Shown here: positions 1 through 6,044 of the stretch, one piece after another
Numbering within the stretch: the stretch's first letter is position 1
How the letters are laid out: the number at the start of each line of letters is the position of its first letter
Assembly (NCBI GenBank): GCA_033722675.1
Contig: JAWVYO010000059.1
Span: forward strand, 1-14,729
Length of the DNA: 14,729 nt
Reading direction: 5' to 3'
Source of the DNA: DATHYU01 sp033722675
GTDB lineage: Bacteria > Actinomycetota > Acidimicrobiia > Spongiisociales > UBA11373
Translations under genes and position numbers: made by a program
Notes under the pieces: model-generated
The model's input: only the letters and a program-made list of their open reading frames with translations
Told to the model about the DNA's origin: nothing
Database searches by the model: none

Positions 1-126
1 CCGGAACGCCCCGAGCGGAGCGGGTGGCAGGGCCTGCGTGGCCCGGAACGCCCCGAGCGGAGCGGGTGGCAGGGCCTGCGTGGCCCGGAACGCCCCGAGC
101 GGAGCGGGTGGCAGGGCCTCCGTGGC
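1..126. repeat. Three tandem copies of a 42-bp GC-rich repeat
   Basis: Copies lie at 1-42, 43-84 and 85-126. The first two are identical and the third differs by one base (G to C at 120); only five bases of a fourth copy follow (127-131). The array starts exactly at the window edge, so it probably continues upstream. Each unit contains the core GAGCGGAGCG (13-22, 55-64, 97-106), and a near match, GAGCGCAGCG, occurs at 198-207. Each unit can also fold GGGCC against GGCCC across a five-base loop. The 42-bp period keeps one reading frame open, but nothing supports real translation. Confidence 0.9.
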
Positions 127-186
127 CCGGACCAGAACAGGAGACGGGGCCGCGACACAGCACCCCGCGACGGCAGCATCCGACAC

Positions 187-202
187 CGCTCCCGAGGGAG
201 CG
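187..202. repeat. Hairpin 1 upstream of the alpha/beta hydrolase
   Basis: CGCTCCC (187-193) is the exact reverse complement of GGGAGCG (196-202), separated by GA, so in practice a six-pair stem with a four-base loop. No T-run follows on either strand, so it is not a classic intrinsic terminator. Confidence 0.5.
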
Positions 203-282
203 CAGCGACCGACGGGAACCGCCCGCACCAGCGCACAGTGACTCGGCCCACGACACGACGGCCGGGGCGGGGCAGGGGCCCC

Positions 283-297
283 GCCTCCGGAGGAGGC
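283..297. repeat. Hairpin 2 upstream of the alpha/beta hydrolase
   Basis: GCCTCC (283-288) pairs with GGAGGC (292-297) around a three-base loop. It is a short GC-rich stem with no T-tract. Confidence 0.4.
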
Positions 298-311
298 CGG
301 ACCGGCGTCTG

Positions 312-332
312 TTCGCCGCCTGCGGCGGCGAA
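312..332. terminator. Strong 9-bp hairpin, possible terminator of an upstream transcript
   Basis: TTCGCCGCC (312-320) is perfectly complementary to GGCGGCGAA (324-332) with loop TGC. It is the strongest hairpin before the first gene and ends 43 bases before the start codon at 376. The TT/AA ends give it a weak bidirectional terminator look, but there is no U-tract. It may instead be a dispersed palindromic repeat. Confidence 0.4.
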
Positions 333-361
333 GTCCGGCCGGGGAGAGAGCAAGGCATCAC

Positions 362-367
362 TACGCT
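362..367 (+). promoter_or_regulatory. Candidate -10 (TACGCT) for a leaderless alpha/beta hydrolase mRNA
   Basis: TACGCT fits TANNNT and lies eight bases before the ATG at 376, so transcription would begin at or within a base or two of the start codon. No Shine-Dalgarno site is visible at that ATG and no convincing -35 is seen. Confidence 0.45.
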
Positions 368-375
368 CCCGCGGC

Positions 376-1254
376 ATGGAGACGCGGACGATCGATGCCG
401 GTGGACCGGTCCACGCCGTGGATCACGGCGGGTCCGGGGTGCCGGTCCTGCTCGTCCACGGGCTGGGTGGGTCGCACACGAACTGGACCGACCTGGGCCC
501 GCGCCTCGCCGGGTCGCATCGCGTCCTCGCCGTGGACCTCGTCGGTCACGGGTTCACGGCCCCCGCCGGGCGGCAGGCCTCGATCGATGGGCACGTGACG
601 CTGGTGGAACGCACCGTCGACGCCCTCGACCTGGGACCGGTGGTGCTGGTCGGGCTGTCGATGGGCGGCCTCGTCGCGGGGGTGGCGGCCGAACGCTCAC
701 CGGGACGCGTGCTGGGTCTCGTGATGATCGATCCGGCCCTGCCGATCGGCGCGTGGTCGGTCGTCAACCGTGGGGTCCTGGGGAACATCGTCCTCCCGAC
801 ACTCCCCGGTGTGGGCCCGGCGCTCCTGAACCGCTTCGTGGCCTCGACGACGCCGGAGGAGCAGGTGGCCGACACCCTCGAGTTCGTCGCAGCCGATCCC
901 GACCGCGTCTCGAACGCCCACCGTGAGGCGGCGGTGGCGATGGCTCGGGCCCGCCGCGACATGCCGTGGGCCGTCGAGTCCGTCGTCGCCTCTGCCCGGT
1001 CGCTGTCGGCGCTGCTCCTCCGCCGCCGGCACCTACGCCGGGTCTTCGAGCGGATCACGACCCCCACGCTCGTCGTCCACGGTGCCGAGGACCGGCTGGT
1101 GGCGGTCGAGTCGGCCCTGGCCCTCGGCCGTCTGCGGCCGGACTGGGACGTGCGGATCCTCGACGGGGTGGGCCACGTGCCGCCGGTGGAGGCGCCCGGG
1201 GAGACGGCCGCCATCGTCTCCTCGTGGATCGACGCCTCCGTCCCGACGGTCTAG
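376..1254 (+). CDS. Alpha/beta hydrolase fold protein
   Basis: This 292-residue protein is a complete alpha/beta hydrolase. The oxyanion segment VHGLGGSH is at residues 27-34, the nucleophile elbow GLSMGG puts the catalytic Ser at 95, the acid is Asp239 in VHGAEDRLV, and the His is 267 in GHVPPVEAP, all in family order and spacing. A helical cap region lies at roughly 125-225. No signal peptide is seen, so it is probably a cytoplasmic esterase, lipase or C-C bond hydrolase; the substrate cannot be read from sequence. The frame stays open upstream to 238, but those residues are low-complexity and pass through the hairpins. Family similarity begins just after the ATG at 376, where a -10-like hexamer suggests a leaderless start. 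It ends in a CTAG shared with the convergent gene. Confidence 0.9.
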   Translation: METRTIDAGGPVHAVDHGGSGVPVLLVHGLGGSHTNWTDLGPRLAGSHRVLAVDLVGHGFTAPAGRQASIDGHVTLVERTVDALDLGPVVLVGLSMGGLVAGVAAERSPGRVLGLVMIDPALPIGAWSVVNRGVLGNIVLPTLPGVGPALLNRFVASTTPEEQVADTLEFVAADPDRVSNAHREAAVAMARARRDMPWAVESVVASARSLSALLLRRRHLRRVFERITTPTLVVHGAEDRLVAVESALALGRLRPDWDVRILDGVGHVPPVEAPGETAAIVSSWIDASVPTV

Positions 1255-1739
1255 GCCCGGCCCTTCACGCGGTCGAAGGCCGCCTTGAACGACTCGGCGT
1301 CACCGCCCATGCGCGGCACGTCGAGGTCGACGAGCGAGCCGTCGGTGAAGGTGACGACCATGCGATGGGAGAGCTTCTTCTTCTCGATGAGCACGTCGTC
1401 GAGATCGGTCACGGCGAACTCCGCCTTCAGGTCCTTCGGCTTGCCGCTGAACTGGGAGTGCCCGAACACGAGGAGTCGACGGGCGGTGAGCCCGAGGACG
1501 GTCCGCTCCCCCGGAAAGGCGGATGCCATGCCCTGCTCGTCGGCACCGTCGTGGGCCCCGGCCCGCTTGGCGGCCATCGCCTCGGCCGTCATGGCGCCGA
1601 TGACGCCCCCCACCGCCCCGCCCGCGACCTGGCGGGCGAACCCTCCGGCCGGGTGCGCGAAGACCCCGGCGACGAGTTCTTCGTCCGCGGCGATGGCGTC
1701 GCCTTCCGCCCTGGTGATCTTCTTGACCCAGTCGACCAT
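1251..1739 (-). CDS. Hypothetical protein with a PH/GRAM-like C-terminal domain
   Basis: This 162-residue protein has a short helical N-terminus and a Gly/Ala-rich hydrophobic patch (about 32-53, AGGFARQVAGGAVGGVIGAM) that may contact membrane. A beta-rich domain follows (about 77-158), with the pattern LGLTARRLLVFG, then FAVTDLDDVLIEKK, then VVTFTDGSLVDLDVP, then a final helix. That order resembles bacterial PH-like domains; this is a pattern-level inference and the function is unknown. The ATG at 1739 is preceded by a strong Shine-Dalgarno site (GGAGGGGGA, five-base spacer) and a TANNNT hexamer. Its last four bases overlap the end of the convergent hydrolase, so the two genes must terminate inside or through each other. 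Confidence 0.8.
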   Translation of the reverse strand: MVDWVKKITRAEGDAIAADEELVAGVFAHPAGGFARQVAGGAVGGVIGAMTAEAMAAKRAGAHDGADEQGMASAFPGERTVLGLTARRLLVFGHSQFSGKPKDLKAEFAVTDLDDVLIEKKKLSHRMVVTFTDGSLVDLDVPRMGGDAESFKAAFDRVKGRA

Positions 1740-1764
1740 GGGGCTCCCCCTCCGTGTCGCCCGG

Positions 1765-1770
1765 AGCCTA
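1765..1770 (-). promoter_or_regulatory. Candidate -10 (TAGGCT) for the PH-like gene
   Basis: On the minus strand TAGGCT lies 25 bases upstream of the ATG at 1739, giving a short leader that still includes the Shine-Dalgarno site at 1745-1753. It sits in the 54-base gap behind the LCP gene, so the PH-like gene may have its own promoter rather than depend only on read-through. Confidence 0.4.
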
Positions 1771-1793
1771 TCCCCGCCGCACGGTTCCCCGGC

Positions 1794-3455
1794 TCACGGA
1801 CACTCGGGGTCGCCTCCGCGCACGCCCTGGGGGCCTTCGACGAGGACGGAGCGCACCGTGGCCCGGATACGGTCGACGTCGGGGATCGGGGCACCGACGA
1901 AGTCGTACTCGGGGGTGTAGTACGGAGGCTGGAACGCCACGGTGGCGATGTCCGCAGCTTCGAGCGAGGCGACCGCCCGCACCAGGTCCGGCAGCACGTT
2001 GAGGGGGATGTTGGTGGTCGTCGAGGACTCGATGGCCGCCGCCAGGCTCGGGAAGCTCCGCATGACGGTGACGGGATCGGCTGCGTCGGCCATCGACCGC
2101 AGCATGCAGCGCTGCCTGGTCATCCGTGTGTAGTCGCTCGAACCCTCCCGATTCCGCACGTATGCGAGCGCCTCGCGTCCGTCGAGGTGGGCGGGCCCGG
2201 GCTCGACGGCGACCCGCACCGGCTCCTCCCCCTCCTTGGCCGGGGAGAACCCCACGTCCATGGCCTCGGTCACGGTGACGTCCACCCCGCCGAGGGCGTC
2301 GATGACGTCGACGAATCCGGCGAAGTCGACGAGGACGTAGTGGTCGATGTGAAGGCCGAGCATGCGGCCCACCACCGTCGACAGCGCCGCCATCCCCGGG
2401 TCGGGCTCGTCGGGGTAGGTCCGGATCCACGTCCGGGTGTGCGAGTAGAACGAGTTGAGGAGCGGCACGAAGCAGTCACACGGCTCAGGCTGCTCGGGGA
2501 TCGTCGTCGGCGTCGGCTCCTCGCCCTCGGCGACCGTGGTGGTCGTCGTCGTGGCGAGGATGTCGTCGAGTTCGCGCTCCCAGTACCGGTCCTCGAGGTC
2601 GGTGAACTCCTCGGCCATCCAATCGGGCAGCGGTACCCGTCCGAGGTTCCGCGGGACCCCGAAGATCGCCGCCCAGCCGGTGGCCGGGTCGAGCGTCGCC
2701 ACCATCATCACGTCGGTCCGCAGGCCCCTCCGGCCGGGTCCGGCGTCGCCCCCGGCGAGCAGCACGGTGATGCGCTCGTCGCCGACGCGGTCGGGCTCGA
2801 AGGGCGCCTCGTAGTAGGCGGGCTCGGGTGGGACGATCACCGGCCGGACGGGGTTCCGATCGCCTTCGGGGATGAGCAACTTCGCCTCGTCGCTGGGGAT
2901 GTTGGGCCGGATGGTGACCGGCGGCGGCGGCGCCGTGGTGGTCGTGGTGGTGGGCACCGGCGCGAGGGTCGTGGCGGGGGCGACCGGGCCGAAGTCCTCG
3001 TCGGTGTATCCCTCAGCCCGCAGTTCGTCGGCCGAGGGGCCGCCGGTCGCCCCGAAGACGTTCCCGAGCAGGTCGATCGCCTCCAGGCTGTACGCCCCGA
3101 CGACGAGGTGAGGGAGGGCCGTCAGCAGCACGAACGCCGACACGACCGCCAGGCGGCGCCGGGACGGGTGGGGACGCGCCACCCACGCCGCGTCGACGAC
3201 GGAGGCGATCCGCACGGCCAGCAGGACGAGGTTGAGTCCGAAGACGGCCCACAGGGTCGAGGGCTGGACGAGCAGCTCGAGGATGCCCACCGTCCCCCGG
3301 CCGGCGGTGACGAGCGCGACGACGGCGACGAGGGCGAAGGGAACGAAGTAGAGGGCGGCGCGGACCGGACGGCGCTGGAGCAGTTGCCCGGCGCCGGGGA
3401 CGACGAGCGACGCCAGCGGCGCCAGCCAGTGCTTCGTGGGGTGATCCGTCGACAC
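1794..3455 (-). CDS. LytR-CpsA-Psr (LCP) family cell-wall polymer ligase with polytopic N-terminus
   Basis: LCP enzymes transfer lipid-linked glycopolymers onto peptidoglycan outside the membrane. In this 553-residue protein, residues 1-130 hold about four hydrophobic segments (near 12-22, 33-52, 66-85, 102-122), where typical LCP proteins have one. A Thr/Pro-rich spacer (160-182) leads to the LCP domain (about 226-460). It has RTDVMMVATLD (246-256) and GVPRNL with Arg269, which mark the polyprenyl-phosphate pocket. It also has AYVRNREGSSDYTRMTRQ (431-448), with the conserved Arg, Asp441 and Arg-Gln. A second Thr-rich insert (301-319) sits inside the domain, followed by Cys326 and Cys328. The start is GTG at 3455, with GGAGG (3460-3464) four bases upstream. 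It is divergent from the P-loop gene at 3544. The exact polymer is not deducible. Confidence 0.9.
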   Translation of the reverse strand: MSTDHPTKHWLAPLASLVVPGAGQLLQRRPVRAALYFVPFALVAVVALVTAGRGTVGILELLVQPSTLWAVFGLNLVLLAVRIASVVDAAWVARPHPSRRRLAVVSAFVLLTALPHLVVGAYSLEAIDLLGNVFGATGGPSADELRAEGYTDEDFGPVAPATTLAPVPTTTTTTAPPPPVTIRPNIPSDEAKLLIPEGDRNPVRPVIVPPEPAYYEAPFEPDRVGDERITVLLAGGDAGPGRRGLRTDVMMVATLDPATGWAAIFGVPRNLGRVPLPDWMAEEFTDLEDRYWERELDDILATTTTTTVAEGEEPTPTTIPEQPEPCDCFVPLLNSFYSHTRTWIRTYPDEPDPGMAALSTVVGRMLGLHIDHYVLVDFAGFVDVIDALGGVDVTVTEAMDVGFSPAKEGEEPVRVAVEPGPAHLDGREALAYVRNREGSSDYTRMTRQRCMLRSMADAADPVTVMRSFPSLAAAIESSTTTNIPLNVLPDLVRAVASLEAADIATVAFQPPYYTPEYDFVGAPIPDVDRIRATVRSVLVEGPQGVRGGDPECP

Positions 3456-3482
3456 GGCGCCTCCGCGGCCTTCACCCCTATG

Positions 3483-3488
3483 ACGCTA
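3483..3488 (-). promoter_or_regulatory. Candidate -10 (TAGCGT) for the LCP gene
   Basis: TAGCGT on the minus strand fits TANNNT and lies 27 bases upstream of the GTG at 3455. The resulting short leader contains GGAGG. It falls in the 88-base divergent gap. Confidence 0.4.
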
Positions 3489-3525
3489 CGCCGCACTCCG
3501 ACGGTTCCCGCAGGCCATGATGGGC

Positions 3526-3534
3526 GGGAGGAGG
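3526..3534 (+). promoter_or_regulatory. Shine-Dalgarno site (GGGAGGAGG) that fixes the P-loop gene start
   Basis: The frame has ATGs at 3517, 3520 and 3544. This purine run ends nine bases before the ATG at 3544 and lies downstream of the other two, so 3544 is the supported start. Confidence 0.65.
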
Positions 3535-3543
3535 TTCGACGGG

Positions 3544-4050
3544 ATGCAAGCGGACACGACCCACGTCTGTCTGATCGGGCCGATGGGTGTCGGGAAGACG
3601 ACGGTCGGCCGTCGCGTGGCCGACGCGCTCGGCCGAACCTTCGACGACAGCGACGCCTGGATACGCCGCACGACCGGCCGTGACGCGGCGACGATCGCCG
3701 ACGACGAGGGAGTGGCACGACTGCACGCGTTGGAGGCCGACCACGCCCTGACCGCCCTCGCCCGGACGGCCCCGTCGGTCGTCGCCCTCGCGGCCTCCGC
3801 CCCCGACGACGACCGCGTCGTCGATGCGCTCAGCGGACACATCGTGGTCTCCCTCACCGCCCCCGCCGAGGTCCTGGTGGAGCGCCTCCCCGGCGCCGCC
3901 CACCGACGCCGCCTCGGGCCGGACCCGGTGACGGCGATGGAGGCGCTGATCCGGAGCCGGGCGGGCCGCGTCGACCCGACGCTCACGGTGTCGACGACCG
4001 GCGACCCCGACGACGCCGTCGCCGCGGTGCTCGCCGTCGTGGGCGGATAG
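3544..4050 (+). CDS. Shikimate-kinase-like P-loop kinase with eroded shikimate site
   Basis: This 168-residue protein has the size and order of shikimate kinases (AroK family). The Walker A GPMGVGKTT is at 12-20, the acidic strand FDDSD (33-37) corresponds to the family's DxD, and RRTTGRDAATIADDEG (41-56) matches the shikimate-binding helix region. The usual substrate contacts are changed. The Arg in the family's GExxFRxxE motif is His61 here (EGVARLHALE). The GGG motif is replaced by ALAASAP (81-87). The lid keeps an Arg cluster (121-123). I therefore call it a relative with a different or lost substrate, not confidently AroK. No other aro gene is nearby. It is followed nine bases later by arginase, which appears to have its own promoter. 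Confidence 0.8.
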   Translation: MQADTTHVCLIGPMGVGKTTVGRRVADALGRTFDDSDAWIRRTTGRDAATIADDEGVARLHALEADHALTALARTAPSVVALAASAPDDDRVVDALSGHIVVSLTAPAEVLVERLPGAAHRRRLGPDPVTAMEALIRSRAGRVDPTLTVSTTGDPDDAVAAVLAVVGG

Positions 4051-4053
4051 CAT
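4048..4053 (+). promoter_or_regulatory. Candidate -10 (TAGCAT) overlapping a stop codon, for leaderless arginase mRNA
   Basis: The TAG stop of the P-loop gene forms the first half of TAGCAT. Exactly six bases separate it from the ATG at 4060, the geometry of a leaderless transcript. No Shine-Dalgarno site precedes that ATG. Confidence 0.5.
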
Positions 4054-4059
4054 CGCCCG

Positions 4060-4971
4060 ATGCTCGCCTCCCATCCCCGCATCGAGATCATCGGCGCTCC
4101 CCAGGACCTGGGCCAGTCGCTGCGCGGGGTCGACATGGGCCCCAGCGCCATCCGCGTTGCGGGCCTGGTCGAGCGGCTGCGCGGCCTCGGCTTCGACGTC
4201 GTCGACCACGGCGACCTGACCTGCTCGACCATGGCCTTGAGCGCAGAGGGCGACGCCCGGGTGCGCTTCGCCGACGAAGTCGCCGCGGACGCCGAGCAGC
4301 TCGCGGACGTCGTTGCCGACATCGCCGCACGGGGTTCGTTCCCCCTGGTCCTCGGAGGCGACCACGGGGTCGCCATCGGAACCGTCGGCGGGCTGGCGCG
4401 CCACGAGCGGCGCCAGGCGATCGTGTGGGTGGACGCCCACGGGGACTTCAACGTCCCCGAGACATCGCCCAGCGGGAACGTGCATGGGATGCCCCTCGCC
4501 GCGATCCTCGGAGACGGGGATCGGCGTCTGGTCGAGGCCTGCGGGGTCAGCCCGAAGGCGCTGGCGACGCACACGGTGATCATCGGCCTCCGCGATGTCG
4601 ATCCCGGCGAAGCGGAGCGGCTACGGAAGGCGGGGATCCGGCGGTACACGATGCGGGACATCGACGAACGCGGGATCCGCCCGATCATGGACGAGGTGGT
4701 CGCCTACGTGACGCGTGACGGCGTGGACCGCGTGCACCTCTCCTTCGACATGGACGCCCTCGACCCCCGCCACGCTCCCGGAACGGGCACGCCGGTGCGC
4801 GGCGGCCTCACCTACCGCGAGGGCCATCTCATGATGGAGCTCCTCGCCGACGCCGACGTGGTCACGAGCGCCGAGTTCGTCGAGGTGAACCCGGCGCTGG
4901 ACGAGCGCAATCGCACGGCCGAGATGGCCGTGGAGCTCGTCGCCTCCCTGGCCGGCCAGCAGATCCTGTGA
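4060..4971 (+). CDS. rocF: Arginase (ureohydrolase family)
   Basis: Arginase hydrolyses L-arginine to ornithine and urea in the cytoplasm with a binuclear manganese centre. All metal-ligand motifs are intact in this 303-residue protein: GGDHG with His102, DAHGDFN with Asp125, His127 and Asp129, and SFDMDALDP with Asp230 and Asp232. The substrate-site pieces SGNVHGMP (His142) and FVEVNP (Glu275) also match true arginases better than agmatinases or formiminoglutamases. The length is normal for arginase. The ATG at 4060 has no Shine-Dalgarno site but has a perfectly spaced -10-like hexamer overlapping the upstream stop codon. No urease or other arginine-catabolism gene lies in the window, so the pathway context is missing. 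The symbol follows family convention. Confidence 0.93.
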   Translation: MLASHPRIEIIGAPQDLGQSLRGVDMGPSAIRVAGLVERLRGLGFDVVDHGDLTCSTMALSAEGDARVRFADEVAADAEQLADVVADIAARGSFPLVLGGDHGVAIGTVGGLARHERRQAIVWVDAHGDFNVPETSPSGNVHGMPLAAILGDGDRRLVEACGVSPKALATHTVIIGLRDVDPGEAERLRKAGIRRYTMRDIDERGIRPIMDEVVAYVTRDGVDRVHLSFDMDALDPRHAPGTGTPVRGGLTYREGHLMMELLADADVVTSAEFVEVNPALDERNRTAEMAVELVASLAGQQIL

Positions 4972-4976
4972 CCCCG

Positions 4977-4993
4977 TCGCCGACGACCGGCGA
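4977..4993 (+). terminator. Weak hairpin after arginase
   Basis: TCGCCG (4977-4982) pairs with CGGCGA (4988-4993) around ACGAC, six bases after the arginase stop. No T-tract follows, so it is at best a weak or factor-assisted terminator. Confidence 0.3.
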
Positions 4994-5010
4994 TCCCGTC
5001 CGATCCCGTC
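4991..5010. repeat. Exact 10-bp tandem duplication upstream of the sigma gene
   Basis: CGATCCCGTC occurs twice in direct succession (4991-5000, 5001-5010), followed by the related CGATCCGGCA at 5021-5030. The period equals about one helical turn, and the copies lie 83-102 bases before the sigma-factor start codon. They could be paired regulator sites; this is inference only. Confidence 0.4.
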
Positions 5011-5040
5011 ATCCGGTCATCGATCCGGCACCGAATCCCT

Positions 5041-5066
5041 CATAGCGAACGGATTAGTAGTAAACA
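5041..5066 (+). promoter_or_regulatory. AT-rich probable promoter segment of the sigma gene
   Basis: This is one of the few A/T-rich stretches in the window, containing GGATTAGTAGTAAACA at 5051-5066. It lies 27-52 bases before the sigma start. No perfect TANNNT hexamer is present, so it may be read by a different sigma factor or use a weak -10 such as TAGTAA. I cannot place the boxes. Confidence 0.35.
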
Positions 5067-5079
5067 GGGTCCACGCGCT

Positions 5080-5085
5080 GAGGAG
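5080..5085 (+). promoter_or_regulatory. Shine-Dalgarno site (GAGGAG) of the sigma gene
   Basis: GAGGAG ends seven bases before the ATG at 5093. This is near-ideal spacing and supports that start. Confidence 0.7.
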
Positions 5086-5092
5086 AACAACC

Positions 5093-6034
5093 ATGCCCGC
5101 CGCAACCGCCACGCGTCGCCGATCGGACCCGGTCCCCGACTCGGTCTCGCTCTACCTCGAATCGGTGGGCCGCCACGACCTGCTCACGGCCGACGACGAG
5201 ATCGAGCTCGCCCAGCGGATCGAGGCAGGTGACGAGGCCCGGTCCCGCCTCGACGCCGGCGACCACGAGGGTCCCGCCGAAGCCGCGCGGCTGCGCCGCG
5301 ACGCCATCGCCGGCGACCGCGCCCGGGAGCAGTTCATCGCCGCCAACCTGCGACTCGTCGTGGCCAACGCCCGCAAGTACCGGGGCGCCGCCGGCCTCGA
5401 GATGGGCGACCTGATCCAGGAGGGCAATCTGGGCCTCATCCGCGCCGTCGAGAAGTTCGACTGGCGCAAGGGCTTCAAGTTCTCCACCTATGCCACCTGG
5501 TGGATCCGCCAGGCGCTGTCGCGGGCCATCGCCGAGAAGTCCCGCGTGATGCGCATCCCCATCCACCTCCACGACATGATCGGGACGGTGAAGGGGGCCA
5601 GGTCCCAGCTCAAGGGCCGACTCGGCCGCGATCCGCGCCCCGAGGAGATCGCCGAGGAGACCGGTATCGACCTCTCCGACGTGGAACGCGTCCTCGCCGT
5701 GACCGACGAGGTCTCCATCGAACAGCCGATCGGAGAAGATGGCGCGCAGCTCGGCGATTTCATCCTCGACGAGGACGCCGTCGACGTCAGCCGCATCGCC
5801 GAGGAGGCCGACGTCGCCCGCATGCTCAAGTCGGCGATGCGGAGCCTCGACGAGCGCGAGATGACGATCATCGTCGGCCGCTACGGGTTCCTCGACGACG
5901 GCATCCCCCGGACCCTCGAGGAGATCGGGGACGACTTCGGCCTGACGCCCGAGCGCATCCGCCAGATCGAGAAGCGAGCGCTGTCCAAGCTGCGCCATCC
6001 GGCCCTCGGGCTCCGCGAAGAGGACATGATCTAG
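5093..6034 (+). CDS. RNA polymerase sigma-70 family factor, probably group 2 (SigB/RpoS-like)
   Basis: This 313-residue protein contains sigma regions 1.2 to 4 in order. Region 1.2 is at about 15-50 (DSVSLYLESVGRHDLLTADD). Region 2 is at about 80-152, with NLRLVV, GDLIQEGNLGL and FSTYATWWIRQA. Region 3 is at about 158-230 (PRPEEIAEETGI). Region 4 is at about 246-303, with the helix-turn-helix RTLEEIGDDFGLTPERIRQI (273-292) and KRALSKLR. There is no long acidic N-terminal region 1.1, which primary actinobacterial sigma factors usually carry, so a group 2 alternative factor is more likely than the housekeeping one. Between regions 1.2 and 2 lies a charged insert (about 50-75). It follows arginase after 121 bases and has its own AT-rich upstream region and a good Shine-Dalgarno site. 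Confidence 0.92.
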   Translation: MPAATATRRRSDPVPDSVSLYLESVGRHDLLTADDEIELAQRIEAGDEARSRLDAGDHEGPAEAARLRRDAIAGDRAREQFIAANLRLVVANARKYRGAAGLEMGDLIQEGNLGLIRAVEKFDWRKGFKFSTYATWWIRQALSRAIAEKSRVMRIPIHLHDMIGTVKGARSQLKGRLGRDPRPEEIAEETGIDLSDVERVLAVTDEVSIEQPIGEDGAQLGDFILDEDAVDVSRIAEEADVARMLKSAMRSLDEREMTIIVGRYGFLDDGIPRTLEEIGDDFGLTPERIRQIEKRALSKLRHPALGLREEDMI

Positions 6035-6037
6035 GGT
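6032..6037 (+). promoter_or_regulatory. Candidate -10 (TAGGGT) overlapping the sigma stop, for the downstream hydrolase
   Basis: The TAG stop of the sigma gene begins TAGGGT, and seven bases separate it from the ATG at 6045. This is leaderless geometry, and no good Shine-Dalgarno site is available at that start. Confidence 0.45.
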
Positions 6038-6044
6038 CCGGCCC

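Larger units (their letters stand above)
127..375. other. Non-coding stretch with hairpins between the repeat array and the first gene
   Basis: With the repeat array this makes 375 bases without a credible gene. Frames that stay open here encode low-complexity Arg/Pro/Gly-rich peptides typical of GC-rich non-coding DNA, and the open forward frame becomes recognisable protein only from 376. The stretch carries three perfect inverted repeats (187-202, 283-297, 312-332) and a -10-like hexamer at 362-367. I see no RNA gene or riboswitch in it. Confidence 0.6.

Noticed and set aside
1..126. CRISPR array
   Set aside because: The units are directly contiguous with no variable spacers, and no cas genes are present.
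24..926. Long forward open frame starting in the 42-bp repeats (14-residue repeat peptides, then Arg/Pro/Gly-rich)
   Set aside because: It runs out of frame through the clearly real alpha/beta hydrolase gene and shows no recognisable domain. Open frames of this kind are expected at this GC content.
2530..2562. GTC/GTG-type trinucleotide repeat as a possible slippage-prone contingency repeat
   Set aside because: It encodes the Thr-rich insert of the LCP protein with mixed codons rather than a pure repeat, so slippage is less likely. It is discussed with that protein instead.
966..3683. 905-codon forward open frame antisense to the LCP and PH-like genes
   Set aside because: Its sequence is low-complexity Arg/Gly/Asp-rich and mirrors the minus-strand genes, which have intact motifs and ribosome sites.
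3478..4688. Two long minus-strand frames opposite the P-loop kinase and arginase
   Set aside because: They are antisense shadows of genes with complete catalytic motifs, and no domain is recognisable in them.
4972..5092. Riboswitch or small RNA between arginase and the sigma gene
   Set aside because: Only a weak 6-bp hairpin and short direct repeats are present in 121 bases. No known riboswitch architecture is recognisable.
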